Positions 12,115 to 22,871 of a DNA stretch of 64,000 bases are shown piece after piece. The DNA is from an uncultured Nitrosomonadales bacterium. Lineage in GTDB: Bacteria; Pseudomonadota; Gammaproteobacteria; Burkholderiales; Gallionellaceae. The notes under the pieces were generated by a model. It was not told the origin of the DNA. It made no database searches and saw only the letters and a program-made list of their open reading frames with translations. Within the stretch, counting starts at the first letter, position 1, and every line of letters starts with the position of its first letter. Where the stretch lies: contig CAIWRI010000135.1 in NCBI GenBank assembly GCA_903915035.1, positions 1-64,000 on the forward strand, read 5' to 3'. Made by a program: the position numbers and the translations under genes.

Positions 12115-13200
12115 TTATATTTTCGGCGTTGCACACACCACGTCCGCATTTTGCGCGCGATGGCGCAGTGCATGGTCGATCAGCACCAGCGCCAGCATCG
12201 CTTCGGCAATCGGCGTTGCGCGTATGCCGACACAAGGATCGTGACGGCCATGCGTTTCCACCATCACAGCTTCCCCCTGCAGATTAATCGAACGGCGCGG
12301 GATACGGATACTGGAAGTGGGTTTGATCGCCAGATGCGCAACGATATTCTGCCCGGTTGAAATACCGCCTAAAATACCCCCTGAATGATTCGACAGGAAT
12401 CCGTCCGGTGTCATTTCATCACCGTGAAAGCTGCCTTTTTGCGTCACACAGTCGAAACCATCGCCGATCTCCACCCCTTTAGCCGCATTGATACTCATCA
12501 GCGCATAAGCAATTTCGGCGTCCAGCCTGTCATAGACCGGCTCACCCCAGCCCACCGGCACATTCTCAGCCATGACGGTAAGCCTGGCTCCAATCGAGTC
12601 ACCGGATTTACGCAAACTGTCCATGTAATCTTCCAGTGGCGCGACCAGCGACGGATCAGCTGCAAAAAACGGATTGTCATTCACCCCCTCCCAACTCTTG
12701 AACGGCATAGCCAGTTCACCAAGTTGTGAAATATAACCGCGAATCACCACGCCATAACGCTCAAATAACCATTTTTTGGCTATCGCACCGGCCGCCACCC
12801 GCACTGCCGTTTCACGCGCAGAAGAACGTCCGCCGCCGCGATGATCACGGAAGCCGTATTTTTGCGTATAGGTATAATCCGCGTGTCCGGGACGAAAGGT
12901 CTCGCTGATATTGCCGTAATCTTTACTGCGCTGATCTTCATTGCGGATTAAAAGGGCGATCGGCGTGCCGGTGGTCCTGCCCTCGAAGATGCCGGAGAGA
13001 ATTTCCACCGTATCCGATTCGCGCCGCTGCGTAACATGTCGCGAAGTCCCGGGTTTGCGTCTGTCCAGTTCATGCTGTATGTCTGATGCCGAAAGTATCA
13101 GACCCGGCGGGCAGCCGTCCACTACACAACCGATCGCCGCACCATGCGACTCACCAAACGAGGTGACGGTAAAAAGAAGTCCCAAGGTGTTACCTGACAT
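12115..13200 (-). CDS. aroC: Chorismate synthase
   Basis: [62 protein letters not shown]. Start moved to the internal Met at 13200. Confidence 0.97.
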   Translation of the reverse strand: MSGNTLGLLFTVTSFGESHGAAIGCVVDGCPPGLILSASDIQHELDRRKPGTSRHVTQRRESDTVEILSGIFEGRTTGTPIALLIRNEDQRSKDYGNISETFRPGHADYTYTQKYGFRDHRGGGRSSARETAVRVAAGAIAKKWLFERYGVVIRGYISQLGELAMPFKSWEGVNDNPFFAADPSLVAPLEDYMDSLRKSGDSIGARLTVMAENVPVGWGEPVYDRLDAEIAYALMSINAAKGVEIGDGFDCVTQKGSFHGDEMTPDGFLSNHSGGILGGISTGQNIVAHLAIKPTSSIRIPRRSINLQGEAVMVETHGRHDPCVGIRATPIAEAMLALVLIDHALRHRAQNADVVCATPKI

Positions 13201-13329
13201 AAGCAATCCAGTCGAAAAGATGCACGAATAAGGCGGACAGTTTAACATAGCGCTACTGCTCATTGAAAAATGAGCGCATTCCTGAAGACTTGCGTGAAAG
13301 CCCAACTTATTGATACGAGGAAGACAAAC

Positions 13330-14112
13330 ATGGACGGGTTTATTGATACCCACTGCCATCTGGATGCGGCCCGGTTTGACGAGGATCAGGCCGCATTACT
13401 GCACAACGCCCGGGTAGCCGGCGTGTCTCGCATCGTAATACCTTCAGTAGCACGCGCCGGCTTTACCGGTGTCAGCCGCCTCTGCCGGAAATATCCTTGC
13501 TGCCACCCCGCTTATGGCATACATCCGCTGTTTGTTAGCTCTGCAACAGCAGAGGATCTGCTTGTACTGCGCGAGTATTTACGCGAGCATCAGGCAATTG
13601 CCATCGGTGAGATCGGCCTGGATTTTTTCATTGACGGCCATGATCAGGCACGACAGGAATATTTTTTTGCAGCGCAGCTCAAGCTGGCAAGTGAATTTGC
13701 TTTGCCAGTATTGCTGCATAGCCGCAGCTCAGTCGACACCGTACTCAGACATCTGCGCCGAAATGAGCTATGCGGTGGCATTGCCCATGCCTTTTCCGGC
13801 AGCCATCAACAGGCAGACGAGTTCATCAAGCTGGGCTTCAAATTAGGCTTTGGCGGAGCTGCGACTTATCCGCGTGCCACGCGCTTGCGCGAACTGGCTG
13901 CCAGCCTGCCGCTCTCCTGTATCGTGCTGGAAACCGATGCACCCGATATGAGCCCTGAATTTATAGCGCGCGGACAGCCAAACAAGCCTGAATATCTGCC
14001 GCGCATTGCGCAAATTCTGGCTGATTTGCGTGGCATAACCCTGGCCCAATTAGCTCAAGCGACCACGGCAAATGCAAACGCAGTCCTGCAGCTGCACCAG
14101 GCCATTGCATAA
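13330..14112 (+). CDS. TatD family deoxyribonuclease/hydrolase
   Basis: [62 protein letters not shown]. Confidence 0.93.
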   Translation: MDGFIDTHCHLDAARFDEDQAALLHNARVAGVSRIVIPSVARAGFTGVSRLCRKYPCCHPAYGIHPLFVSSATAEDLLVLREYLREHQAIAIGEIGLDFFIDGHDQARQEYFFAAQLKLASEFALPVLLHSRSSVDTVLRHLRRNELCGGIAHAFSGSHQQADEFIKLGFKLGFGGAATYPRATRLRELAASLPLSCIVLETDAPDMSPEFIARGQPNKPEYLPRIAQILADLRGITLAQLAQATTANANAVLQLHQAIA

Positions 14113-14249
14113 ATAGCGCGAAAAGAATGGCGGTGCCTTGTCCACAGTTTCTGTGGATAACTGTGTGGGCGACATTGTGGACAGCGCCCTCAAGACATTG
14201 TCTTTATAAGCATTCATACCGTATGCCTGTTTTTTCGCGTTTAAAAAAA

Positions 14250-15146
14250 TTAAAAGTTGAGCACTACCCAGTTCATACCGGCTAAGCTGCCCAGAAAAAT
14301 GCACAGATGCACCCCGCCCCAGACCAGATAACGACGAGATAATTTTGCCAGCGTAAGATTGCTGATCAGAAACAACCTGCCGTCTTGCGGCCGGCCTATC
14401 ATCAGCACATCAGGAATAGTCTGCAGTTCACGTTGCAGCTTAGCCACTTCAAGCCCGGCTGCATCGCGCACCTGTTGCCACTCATTCATATCCAGCATGC
14501 CGTCCTTATTCAGGTCGAAGCGCCTGAGCAGCGCAGGCATGTCCAGCTTCCAACTGGCCAGCAGCGTTTTGGTTTCCTCGTTACAGTTGAATTCCCATGT
14601 GCAATTTTTGGTGCGAAATTCGCCAAGAACGTAAATTTTATCCCCCGCCAGCAATTTCCATTCCGTATAACGATGATTATCCAGCGTCCAGCAATCGCAA
14701 TGACAAGTGGAAATTTCTGCCTGCTCAGGATCAACCACGCAGACACCGCTCTGGTCACGCAGCAAAAATGAATCATCACTCTCGCCTTTATCCTCGATTT
14801 TCCAGTCTTTTTCGGCATCGCGCACCTCGACGGTATAGCGATACCAGAGACAGGGCATTTTTTTCAGCTGGCTGAACACAGGCTGTTCGCCAAATGTTAC
14901 GCCACGCCCGGTCAACTCCACATAGCCTTGTGCGGCGGAGGCGACTTTTGAGGCGGGCGTGTCGCGGATTGCGCGTAGCCGGTTCAGATTGGACAGCCAG
15001 GCAAACAGGCTGATAACGGCGATCAGCGCCAGGCAAAACAGCCAACCGTTCTTCGACTCGAAGTACAGGCCGAAAAACAACAGCAACAGCTCTGCGCCAG
15101 AGGCGAGAAATTCGGCATACCGGCGACGCAATGAGATGAATATCAC
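14250..15146 (-). CDS. GIDE-domain-like membrane protein with EF-hand-like motif
   Basis: Two N-terminal TM segments, GIDE-like region PCLWYRYTVEVRDAEKDWKIEDKGESDDSFLLRDQSGVCVVDP, and FDLNKDGMLDMNEW (EF-hand-like). Adjacent to lemA. Confidence 0.7.
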   Translation of the reverse strand: MIFISLRRRYAEFLASGAELLLLFFGLYFESKNGWLFCLALIAVISLFAWLSNLNRLRAIRDTPASKVASAAQGYVELTGRGVTFGEQPVFSQLKKMPCLWYRYTVEVRDAEKDWKIEDKGESDDSFLLRDQSGVCVVDPEQAEISTCHCDCWTLDNHRYTEWKLLAGDKIYVLGEFRTKNCTWEFNCNEETKTLLASWKLDMPALLRRFDLNKDGMLDMNEWQQVRDAAGLEVAKLQRELQTIPDVLMIGRPQDGRLFLISNLTLAKLSRRYLVWGGVHLCIFLGSLAGMNWVVLNF

Positions 15147-15162
15147 GGAAATTCCTGACAGA

Positions 15163-15729
15163 CTACTTAAACAGCGCTTTCATGTCGATATCAGTTTTTT
15201 CACCGGAGGAGAACTCCAGCAGCGAAGCTGTCTGATACCGGAACATATTGGCAATCAGCGCGGCGGGGAATTGTTCGATGCTGATATTGTAGATATTAAC
15301 TGCCTCGTTGTAGAATTCGCGACGATCCGCAATGCCATTTTCAAGGCCGGTGATACGTGCTTGCAACGGCATGAAGTTCTCATTGGCTTTCAAGTTCGGA
15401 TAGGCTTCGGCAATCGCAAAGATTCCGCCCAGACCTGCCCGCAACCTTCCTTCCGCCTCGCCCAATGCCGCCATGTCCTGCGTCTGACGCGCTTCATGAA
15501 CAAGCGATCTTGCTTTGATCACCCTTTGCAGGGTGGACTGTTCGAACTCCTTGTATTGTTTGCATACTTCTACCAGCTTGGGCAGTTCGTCATGACGCTG
15601 CTTGAGTAACACATCAATGTTTGCCCATGCTTTGCTCATCGTATGCTTGATATTGACCAGATGGTTATACAGGCTTACAGCATAAATCAATGTTGCGAGC
15701 GTGATGCCTGAAACAATTAAACTGCTCAT
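15163..15729 (-). CDS. lemA: LemA family protein
   Basis: YNHLVNIKHTMSKAWANIDVLLKQRHDELPKLVEVCKQYKEFEQSTL. Confidence 0.95.
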   Translation of the reverse strand: MSSLIVSGITLATLIYAVSLYNHLVNIKHTMSKAWANIDVLLKQRHDELPKLVEVCKQYKEFEQSTLQRVIKARSLVHEARQTQDMAALGEAEGRLRAGLGGIFAIAEAYPNLKANENFMPLQARITGLENGIADRREFYNEAVNIYNISIEQFPAALIANMFRYQTASLLEFSSGEKTDIDMKALFK

Positions 15730-15750
15730 GATGGGGGACCTTTTAAACGG

Positions 15751-16506
15751 TTAAATAATCAGCATGTTATTCGCGCAGATTTTAGCTTGCGCCAGTCGGG
15801 TCATTGTCGGCAGCAGATTCAATCCGGTTTCTTTTTTCAAAATTTCGGCGTTCAGTTTCAGGTCCTCCAGGCTGATACTCACCTGATCGCCTTCGGCTGC
15901 AAAGGCGATGGTGTTACCGCTCTCGCAAGAAGGGAACATCAGCCCCCTGTCCTCAAAGGCATTGAGAATATGCGTAAAGCCACCCAGCACGCCTTTACTA
16001 AGCCCTAGCATATTGACAGCCATAATGCCCTGTTCGGTGAGGCGACTGCGGCAGGCCTGATAAAACGGCAGGCTGTTCAACTGTCCGGGATGCGCGTGCT
16101 CATTAAAGCCATCCACCAGGATTAAATCAAACTTCTTATCCGTGCCAAGAATAAAATCCGCCCCGCAGCCTATCACCAGATGGATGCGCTTGTCATCTTC
16201 GGGCAGCTTGAAAAAATGCCTCGCGGCGGCGACCACCGCAGGCTCAATCTCAACGATGGTCAGATGCGCATCGGGGCGATAGCGATACAGAAATTTGGTT
16301 AGCGATGCCGCGCCCAGCCCGATTAGTAATATTTTGCGCGGCCAGCGCGTTTCTTCGCGCAGCAGCAGGGATGCCATCATTTCGCGGGTGTATTCCAGTT
16401 CCAGATTCCACGGACGGGCAATGCGCATCGCGCCTTGTACCCAGCTTGAACCGAAATGCAAATAGCGCACACCGGCTTGTTCAGAAATGTCGATAGGGGT
16501 AGTCAT
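15751..16506 (-). CDS. Spermidine synthase-like methyltransferase-fold protein
   Basis: ILLIGLGAASLTKFLYRYRPDAHLTIVEIEPAVVAAARHFFKLP; DLILVDGFNEHAHPGQLNSLPFYQACRSRL. Confidence 0.87.
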   Translation of the reverse strand: MTTPIDISEQAGVRYLHFGSSWVQGAMRIARPWNLELEYTREMMASLLLREETRWPRKILLIGLGAASLTKFLYRYRPDAHLTIVEIEPAVVAAARHFFKLPEDDKRIHLVIGCGADFILGTDKKFDLILVDGFNEHAHPGQLNSLPFYQACRSRLTEQGIMAVNMLGLSKGVLGGFTHILNAFEDRGLMFPSCESGNTIAFAAEGDQVSISLEDLKLNAEILKKETGLNLLPTMTRLAQAKICANNMLII

Positions 16507-16534
16507 AGTGGATAGTGGATAGAAAAATTGTGAT

Positions 16535-17383
16535 TTAATGACTGATCCACTGATGCAAAAGCCGGCGTGCCGCATCGGTCAGTTCAGTCGCGGTCATGCC
16601 GATGGCGGTTTGTTTAGCGAGTTCATCTCCCGCAGCGCCATGCAGGTGCACTGCCAGCAACAGCGCATCGTCAACGTTTAAACCCTGCGCGATAAAGGCC
16701 GCTATCATACCAGCCAGCACATCACCCATGCCGGGGCCGCTCATGCCGGGGTTGCCGGTATTGTTCACAAACAGTCCCTTGCCGGTAGCACACAGACTGT
16801 TTGCGCCTTTTAGCACGACTGAGCAGGAAAACAGTCGGCTTATTTTTTGTACGGCGGCGATGCGGTTGGCTTGAACGTCTGCCGTATTGCAAGCTAACAG
16901 GCGGGCAGCTTCACCCGGATGCGGGGTCAATATCGTCGGATTTTTTCGGGCAACAGCCAGTTCGTGCAAGTCGGGATGAGCCGCCAGCAGATTTAACGCA
17001 TCCGCATCGAGCACCAGGCTGGCCGTACTCTCTAACACCGCTGAGAGCCATCGCTGCGCTGACGCATCAATGCCCATCCCGCAACCAATCGCAATTACAT
17101 TAGCATTATTGTAGGGGTGCGATTTATCGCACCCTCCGGCCTTATGCAGCATCAGTTCCGGCTGGATAAAGTCCACCGCCGGCGCGTTGTCTGCCAGCAG
17201 CACAACATGCACGCAACCCGCACCCAGTTTGAGCGCGGCACGTCCGGCCAGCAACGCCGCCCCTGTCATGCCGGAGGCGCCGCCTACGACAGCTAGCGTG
17301 CCGAACAGTCCCTTATGGCTGTCGGACGGGCGTCTTGGCACCAGTTGCGAGACCTCGTGCCGGGTGATGATAAGTGGATTCAT
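16535..17383 (-). CDS. nnrD: ADP-dependent NAD(P)H-hydrate dehydratase
   Basis: HKGLFGTLAVVGGASGMTGAALLAGRAALKLGAG; LVLDADALNLLA; TILTPHPGEAARLL; GSGMGDVLAG-type GPGMGDVLAGMIAA. Confidence 0.94.
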   Translation of the reverse strand: MNPLIITRHEVSQLVPRRPSDSHKGLFGTLAVVGGASGMTGAALLAGRAALKLGAGCVHVVLLADNAPAVDFIQPELMLHKAGGCDKSHPYNNANVIAIGCGMGIDASAQRWLSAVLESTASLVLDADALNLLAAHPDLHELAVARKNPTILTPHPGEAARLLACNTADVQANRIAAVQKISRLFSCSVVLKGANSLCATGKGLFVNNTGNPGMSGPGMGDVLAGMIAAFIAQGLNVDDALLLAVHLHGAAGDELAKQTAIGMTATELTDAARRLLHQWISH

Positions 17384-17447
17384 AATGGATAGTCAGCTTG
17401 ACTTGATGGCATAGTATAATCGCGCCCCGAATTTTATTCTCACCGTC

Positions 17448-20400
17448 ATGTTTAAAATCTCTGTCGGCAGTTCAGCTTTATCCGCTTTTCGTCTTAAAAA
17501 ATTGCATGCCGCATTGAACGCGTTAGCGCCCGATGTTGTCCTTAATGGCGCGCGCCATTGCTATTTCAGCGCGCTGCAAGAGGAAACCCTCAATGATGCG
17601 CAAACCGGCTTGCTGGATCGTGTACTGGGTCTGACAGCACAGGAAACTGAACCTGCCGGTGAAGTAATCCTGGTTGTGCCACGTCTGGGCACGATTTCGC
17701 CCTGGTCGACCAAGGCCACGGATATCGCGCAGCATTGCGGTTTAACCGGCGTTGCGCGCATCGAACGCGGCGTAATTTACTACCTCGAAGGCAAGCTGGG
17801 TGCTGCCTTGAGCGTTGCTGAAAAAATCGCCGTTTTGCCGTTGCTGCATGATCGCATGACCGAGTCTGTGCTCTCATCCATCGAAGATGCCGCAGCAAAG
17901 CTCTTCCTGCATGGTTCGCCGCAGCCTCTGGCGACCGTGGATATTTTGCAAGGCGGCTGTGATGCACTGGCTTTGGCCAACCGCGAGATGGGATTAGCCT
18001 TGTCCGCTGACGAAATCGAATATCTGGTTGAAAACTTCCAGAAGCTGCAACGCAATCCCACCGATGTTGAACTGATGATGTTCGCACAAGCCAATTCCGA
18101 GCATTGTCGTCACAAGATTTTTAATGCCGACTGGGTAATCGACGGTGTGGTAGAAGAGATGTCGCTGTTTGGCATGATACGCAACACCCATAAAGTCAGC
18201 CCGACCGGCACGGTAGTGGCTTATTCAGATAATTCCTCGGTGATCGAAGGCGCATCCGTTGAGCGTTTTTATCCGCGCAGCAATGGCGCTTATGCGTTTT
18301 CCGAGGAGCTGACGCATACCTTGATGAAGGTGGAAACACATAACCATCCGACCGCAATAGCGCCCTTTGCCGGAGCCGCGACAGGTTCGGGTGGCGAGAT
18401 ACGCGATGAGGGTGCTACCGGTATCGGCTCACGCCCCAAGGCAGGTCTGACTGGGTTTTCAGTGTCGAACCTGAACATTCCGGGTTATGTTCAGCCCTGG
18501 GAAGTGTACGATGCTGCCGTAGCGACTTACGGTAAACCATCGCGCATTGTCACGGCCTTGCAGATCATGCTGGACGGCCCGTTAGGCGGCGCGGCATTCA
18601 ACAACGAGTTTGGCCGGCCTAATCTGACGGGTTATTTCCGCACTTTTGAAGAGCAGGTCGGCGGCGAGATGCGCGGCTATCACAAGCCCATTATGCTAGC
18701 CGGTGGCGTGGGTAGCATTTCTGCTATCCACACGCATAAGCACGATCTGCCGGTAGGCGCACTGGTCGTGCATCTGGGCGGGCCGGGCATGCTGATCGGA
18801 CTGGGGGGCGGTGCCGCATCCAGCATGGATACCGGCAGCAATGCCGAAAATCTGGACTTCGATTCAGTACAACGCGGCAATCCCGAGATGCAGCGACGCG
18901 CGCAGGAAGTGATCGACCGCTGCTGGCAGTTAGGTACGGATAATCCCATCCTGTCCATCCATGACGTAGGGGCCGGCGGCATGTCCAATGCCCTGCCTGA
19001 GCTTGTACATGGCGGCGGGCGCGGTGCGACATTTGAATTGCGCCGCATTCCACTGGATGAGAGCGGCATGTCGCCCAGGCAAATCTGGTGCAATGAATCT
19101 CAAGAGCGTTATGTGCTGGCAATCGCACCGGAACGTCTGGAACAGTTCAAATCATTCTGCGAACGTGAACGTTGTCCGTTTGCGGTAGTTGGCGTGGCCG
19201 TTGCAGATGATCAACTCATTGTTCACGACACTGAATTTGACAATGACCCGGTGAACATGTCGCTGTCGGTATTGCTGGGCAAGCCGCCTAAGATGACGCG
19301 CAATGTTACCCGCGAAACGCCAACACTGATTCCCTTTGATACCGCATCGCTGGATTTAAAGGATTCCATCGAACGCGTATTGCGCCTGCCGGCGGTCGCA
19401 AATAAAACTTTCCTTATCAGCATCGGTGATCGCACCGTGGGCGGCATGACCGCGCGCGACCAGATGACAGGTCCCTGGCAGGTGCCGGTAGCGGATGTGG
19501 CCGTGACCTTGATGGGTTTTAACACGCATCTTGGCGAAGCCTATGCGCTGGGCGAACGCACCCCGCTGGCACTGGTCAATGCGGCGGCTTCCGGACGTAT
19601 GGCGGTAGGCGAAGCGCTCACCAACATCGCAGCGGCCCGTATCGCAAAAATCGGCGACATCAAGTTATCCGCTAACTGGATGGCCGCCGCAGGTCATCAC
19701 GGCGAAGATGCCGCCTTGTTCGATACCGTTTATGCCGTCGGCATGGAACTATGCCCTGAGCTGGGCATAGGCATACCGGTCGGCAAGGACTCCATGTCGA
19801 TGAAGTCGACCTGGACGGATGGCACAGACAACAAATCCGTCACCTCGCCGCTGTCGCTGATCGTCACCGCCTTCGCACCTTGTGCGGATACGCGTAAAAC
19901 GATGACGCCGCAATTGTCAGCCGATGCTGACAGCACACTACTGCTGATTGATCTGGGCTGCGGCAAGAACCGCATGGGCGGCTCGGCATTGGCGCAAGTG
20001 TACAAGCAGGTAGGCGATACCGCGCCGGATGTGGACTCTGCTGCGCAATTGAAGGCCTTCTTTGAATTAATCCAGCAACTCAATCTGGACGAAAAACTGC
20101 TCGCCTATCACGACCGCTCGGATGGCGGCGCGTTTGTGTCCTTGTGCGAAATGTCCTTTGCCGCTCATATCGGCTTGAACATGCAGCTAAGCGATCTGCC
20201 CGGCGACACCTTGAGCGCGCTGTTCAATGAAGAGCTAGGTGCGGTAGTGCAGGTGAAAAACAGCAATCTGGCTGATGTATTGCAACGGGTGAAAACCGCA
20301 GGATTGCTTGTGTATACCATTGCCACACCGAATCCTGGCGGCTTAATCAAAATTTGTCGCGGCGATAAGCTGCTGTTCAGCGACACCCGCGTGAACCTGC

Positions 20401-21320
20401 AACGCAGCTGGTCTGAAACGACTTATCAGTTACAAAAACTGCGCGACAATCCTGCTTGCGCAGAAGCCGAGTTCGACGCGCTGCTGGATGCGACTGACCC
20501 CGGCTTGCATGTGAGTCTGACTTACGATATCAACGCTGCGCCCGCTGTCATGCGCAGCCGCCCGAAAATCGCCATTCTGCGCGAACAGGGTGTGAACGGT
20601 CAGGTGGAAATGGCGGCGGCGTTTGACCGTGCCGGATTTGCCACGGTGGATGTCCACATGAGCGACATCCTCAGCGGGCGTGTCACGCTGGCAGATTTTA
20701 AAGGAGTGGCGGCCTGCGGCGGCTTCTCCTACGGCGACGTGCTGGGCGCAGGCGAGGGTTGGGCGAAATCCATCCTGCTCAATACAAGAGCGCGCGATGA
20801 ATTTGAAGCATTCTTTAAGCGCACCGACACACTGGCACTGGGCGTATGCAACGGCTGTCAGATGATGAGCAATCTGCACGAAATCATTCCCGGCGCGCAA
20901 AACTGGGCGCACTTCTCGCGCAACCTGTCAGAACAATTTGAGGCGCGTTTCGTGATGGTGGAAGTACAACCCTCAGCTTCGATTTTCTTCGACGGCATGG
21001 CGGGCAGTCGCATGCCGATTGTAGTCGCACACGGCGAAGGCTATGCCGACTTTGGTACGGAGGCGAAGTTACAAGCGGCACTGGTGACTTTACGCTATGT
21101 GGATAATCGCGGCACGCCTACTGAAACTTACCCTCTGAATCCGAACGGCTCACCGCAAGGCATCACCGGTTTGACGACGCCGGACGGACGTTTTTCCATC
21201 ATGATGCCGCATCCGGAACGCGTGTTCCGCGCGGTGCAAAACTCATGGCATCCGTCAGACTGGCAGGAAAACGGCGCCTGGCTGCGTATGTTCCAGAATG
21301 CCAGGACGTGGGTGGGATAA
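17448..21320 (+). CDS. purL: Phosphoribosylformylglycinamidine synthase
   Basis: 1290 aa; [34 protein letters not shown]-terminal amidotransferase [13 protein letters not shown]. Confidence 0.98.
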   Translation: MFKISVGSSALSAFRLKKLHAALNALAPDVVLNGARHCYFSALQEETLNDAQTGLLDRVLGLTAQETEPAGEVILVVPRLGTISPWSTKATDIAQHCGLTGVARIERGVIYYLEGKLGAALSVAEKIAVLPLLHDRMTESVLSSIEDAAAKLFLHGSPQPLATVDILQGGCDALALANREMGLALSADEIEYLVENFQKLQRNPTDVELMMFAQANSEHCRHKIFNADWVIDGVVEEMSLFGMIRNTHKVSPTGTVVAYSDNSSVIEGASVERFYPRSNGAYAFSEELTHTLMKVETHNHPTAIAPFAGAATGSGGEIRDEGATGIGSRPKAGLTGFSVSNLNIPGYVQPWEVYDAAVATYGKPSRIVTALQIMLDGPLGGAAFNNEFGRPNLTGYFRTFEEQVGGEMRGYHKPIMLAGGVGSISAIHTHKHDLPVGALVVHLGGPGMLIGLGGGAASSMDTGSNAENLDFDSVQRGNPEMQRRAQEVIDRCWQLGTDNPILSIHDVGAGGMSNALPELVHGGGRGATFELRRIPLDESGMSPRQIWCNESQERYVLAIAPERLEQFKSFCERERCPFAVVGVAVADDQLIVHDTEFDNDPVNMSLSVLLGKPPKMTRNVTRETPTLIPFDTASLDLKDSIERVLRLPAVANKTFLISIGDRTVGGMTARDQMTGPWQVPVADVAVTLMGFNTHLGEAYALGERTPLALVNAAASGRMAVGEALTNIAAARIAKIGDIKLSANWMAAAGHHGEDAALFDTVYAVGMELCPELGIGIPVGKDSMSMKSTWTDGTDNKSVTSPLSLIVTAFAPCADTRKTMTPQLSADADSTLLLIDLGCGKNRMGGSALAQVYKQVGDTAPDVDSAAQLKAFFELIQQLNLDEKLLAYHDRSDGGAFVSLCEMSFAAHIGLNMQLSDLPGDTLSALFNEELGAVVQVKNSNLADVLQRVKTAGLLVYTIATPNPGGLIKICRGDKLLFSDTRVNLQRSWSETTYQLQKLRDNPACAEAEFDALLDATDPGLHVSLTYDINAAPAVMRSRPKIAILREQGVNGQVEMAAAFDRAGFATVDVHMSDILSGRVTLADFKGVAACGGFSYGDVLGAGEGWAKSILLNTRARDEFEAFFKRTDTLALGVCNGCQMMSNLHEIIPGAQNWAHFSRNLSEQFEARFVMVEVQPSASIFFDGMAGSRMPIVVAHGEGYADFGTEAKLQAALVTLRYVDNRGTPTETYPLNPNGSPQGITGLTTPDGRFSIMMPHPERVFRAVQNSWHPSDWQENGAWLRMFQNARTWVG

Positions 21321-21340
21321 TTTTTTACCGGAGGCAGCCC

Positions 21341-21597
21341 GGTGGCTGGTTACTTTTTCTTGCGTCGCCAAGAACAAGTAACCAAAAAGAAGGCGACCCC
21401 GGTTTACCGCGCCGCCAGTCTGATGCCAATCTGGCGGCGTACCCTTGATAGTCTGCAAACAGCGGGGCTGCGGAACTCGCACGATTCGCGTTGCGGCCAC
21501 GTGCTCAAACAGTCCTCGCCCAACAGCACCGCCATTTTCAGACTATCTTCGGCGGCGCACAGGGGATAAGGGTGACATGCGCCGGGTTTCTTAGTGA
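21341..21597. repeat. Dispersed hairpin-containing intergenic element
   Basis: GGTTACTTTTTCTTGCG...CAAGAACAAGTAACC inverted repeat followed by AAAAAGAAGGCGACCCCGG; its minus-strand translation (LLFGYLFLATQEKVTSHRA) resembles a spurious ORF widely seen in proteobacterial genomes. Confidence 0.6.
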
Positions 21598-21658
21598 ACA
21601 TAATTTACGACTGCGCCCCCTTCAATTTCAAGGAGCTTGTTCGTAACATCAGTGAATA

Positions 21659-21796
21659 TCAGCGAACGATTTGACTTTCCGGCAACCCAATGCCGTGCGG
21701 GTTGTGATAAAAATTCACCAAACGTCTAATCCAACTCATGTATGATTGCTCCGTTCGCCGACTGTTTCGCCCGGATGCGTTCACGCGCAGCAGCAT
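21659..21796 (-). pseudogene. intI: Integron integrase (IntI) N-terminal remnant
   Basis: MLLRVNASGRNSRRTEQSYMSWIRRLVNFYHNPHGIGLPESQIVR* resembles the IntI N-terminus (YSRRTEEAYVxWIRRFILFHGKRHPREM...); oriented away from the adjacent cassette. Confidence 0.75.
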
Positions 21797-21854
21797 GGGT
21801 GCATGAACTGCCAGCAGGATGGCTTGATATGTCAAATCTATTGTCAATGTAAAA

Positions 21855-21938
21855 TCAGCGGGTTGCAGTATATCAGGACAGCTTATACAGAACACTATCC
21901 TGCATACATTTAAATAGTTCTGTCTACTTAACGTTATA
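21855..21938 (+). other. attI: attI-like site (copy 1), ending at G|TTATAC junction
   Basis: Lies between the intI remnant and the first cassette; about 80 bp shared in inverted orientation with 33981-34064, which is also next to an intI remnant. Confidence 0.65.
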
Positions 21939-21984
21939 CGGCTCGCGAATATTGCAAATTTGGAAGAAAGGAAAGACTATCCTA

Positions 21985-22422
21985 ATGGACTCTCTCAATC
22001 GACTAACAGCGATGGGCTTCATTGAGTGCGGTGAATGGGTCGCCGATGAAGACCAACTTGTGTCGAAGCTTCTCAAGTGTGCGGATGCTCAAAATATCCT
22101 ATACGCTTTTGTTGTTGACGACGCTGTCAAGTACATAGGTAAAACTGTACAAAGTCTCCGCGCACGCATGCAGGGCTATCGCACTCCTGGCCAAACGCAA
22201 CTTACAAATGTTCGAAACAATCAAAATCTTCGCGACGCCCTCGGCTCTGGGCTCCGCGTGGCAATCTATGTACTTCCCGATAACGGACTCCTGTATTACG
22301 GTGGGTTTCATGTAAATCTAGCCGCAGGACTTGAAGACTCGTTGGTGCGCGAACTACAACCGCCATGGAACGGTGGGAAAAAAGACAGCGGCGAACCACC
22401 GCTTCCCGATGTCGCCGTATAA
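21985..22422 (+). CDS. GIY-YIG domain protein (integron cassette gene)
   Basis: ILYAFVVDDAVKYIGKTVQSLRARMQGYRTPG resembles the GIY-YIG core; lies between GTTATACGGC and GCCGTATAAC boundaries. Confidence 0.75.
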   Translation: MDSLNRLTAMGFIECGEWVADEDQLVSKLLKCADAQNILYAFVVDDAVKYIGKTVQSLRARMQGYRTPGQTQLTNVRNNQNLRDALGSGLRVAIYVLPDNGLLYYGGFHVNLAAGLEDSLVRELQPPWNGGKKDSGEPPLPDVAV

Positions 22423-22522
22423 CAAATCGTTGGACGCGAGCGGTCGGAGCGTATTTCTCAACTTGATTCGTCCGGCGATGCTTGATTGAATTTGCGCCGC
22501 CGCGTCAACTAGATCGTTATGC
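22417..22522 (+). other. attC: attC recombination site (106 bp)
   Basis: R'' GTATAAC, L'' GTTGGACGCG ... L' CGCGTCAAC, R' GTTATGC. The L boxes pair with one extrahelical G. R'' is the exact complement of the cassette start GTTATAC. Confidence 0.85.
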
Positions 22523-22638
22523 ATTTCGGAAAAGGTGATGGTAATTGATGCGATTGAAGAGCCAAATAAATTATAAATAACTCTTTTCAATTTATTGGTT
22601 TATAGTAGCCGCGCGCTCCAAAATTCAGGAGCTTGCAA

Positions 22639-22823
22639 GTCCGCAGCAGGCCGTCTCACGTCCCGCACTGCCGTGGCAATGTCCGCCGCATAGCGAAACT
22701 GGTTCGCACATACCGGCGGCAGGTCCGAATGGCGGCGGTGGATGTTCCAGTGGCACCGGAAACAGTCCAGGTGGAGCCGGAAGAGGTCCGGACGGCTCCG
22801 AAAAATCTTCCGCCGAAAAACTG
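22639..22823. repeat. 21-bp tandem repeat array 1 (8 full units plus partial)
   Basis: Units start with GTCC/GTTC every 21 bp: gtccgcagcaggccgtctcac / gtcccgcactgccgtggcaat / gtccgccgcatagcgaaactg / gttcgcacataccggcggcag / gtccgaatggcggcggtggat / gttccagtggcaccggaaaca / gtccaggtggagccggaagag / gtccggacggctccgaaaaat. Confidence 0.9.
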
Positions 22824-22871
22824 TTTTTTAATTTAAAATCAATAAGTTAAACGAATAATTTTTTAAACATA

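Noticed and set aside
14138-14183. Chromosomal replication origin
   Set aside because: Only one perfect DnaA box, no AT-rich unwinding element, and no dnaA/dnaN/gidA neighbourhood.
14959-15609. 216-aa plus-strand ORF
   Set aside because: Antisense to lemA and the GIDE-like gene; no domain.
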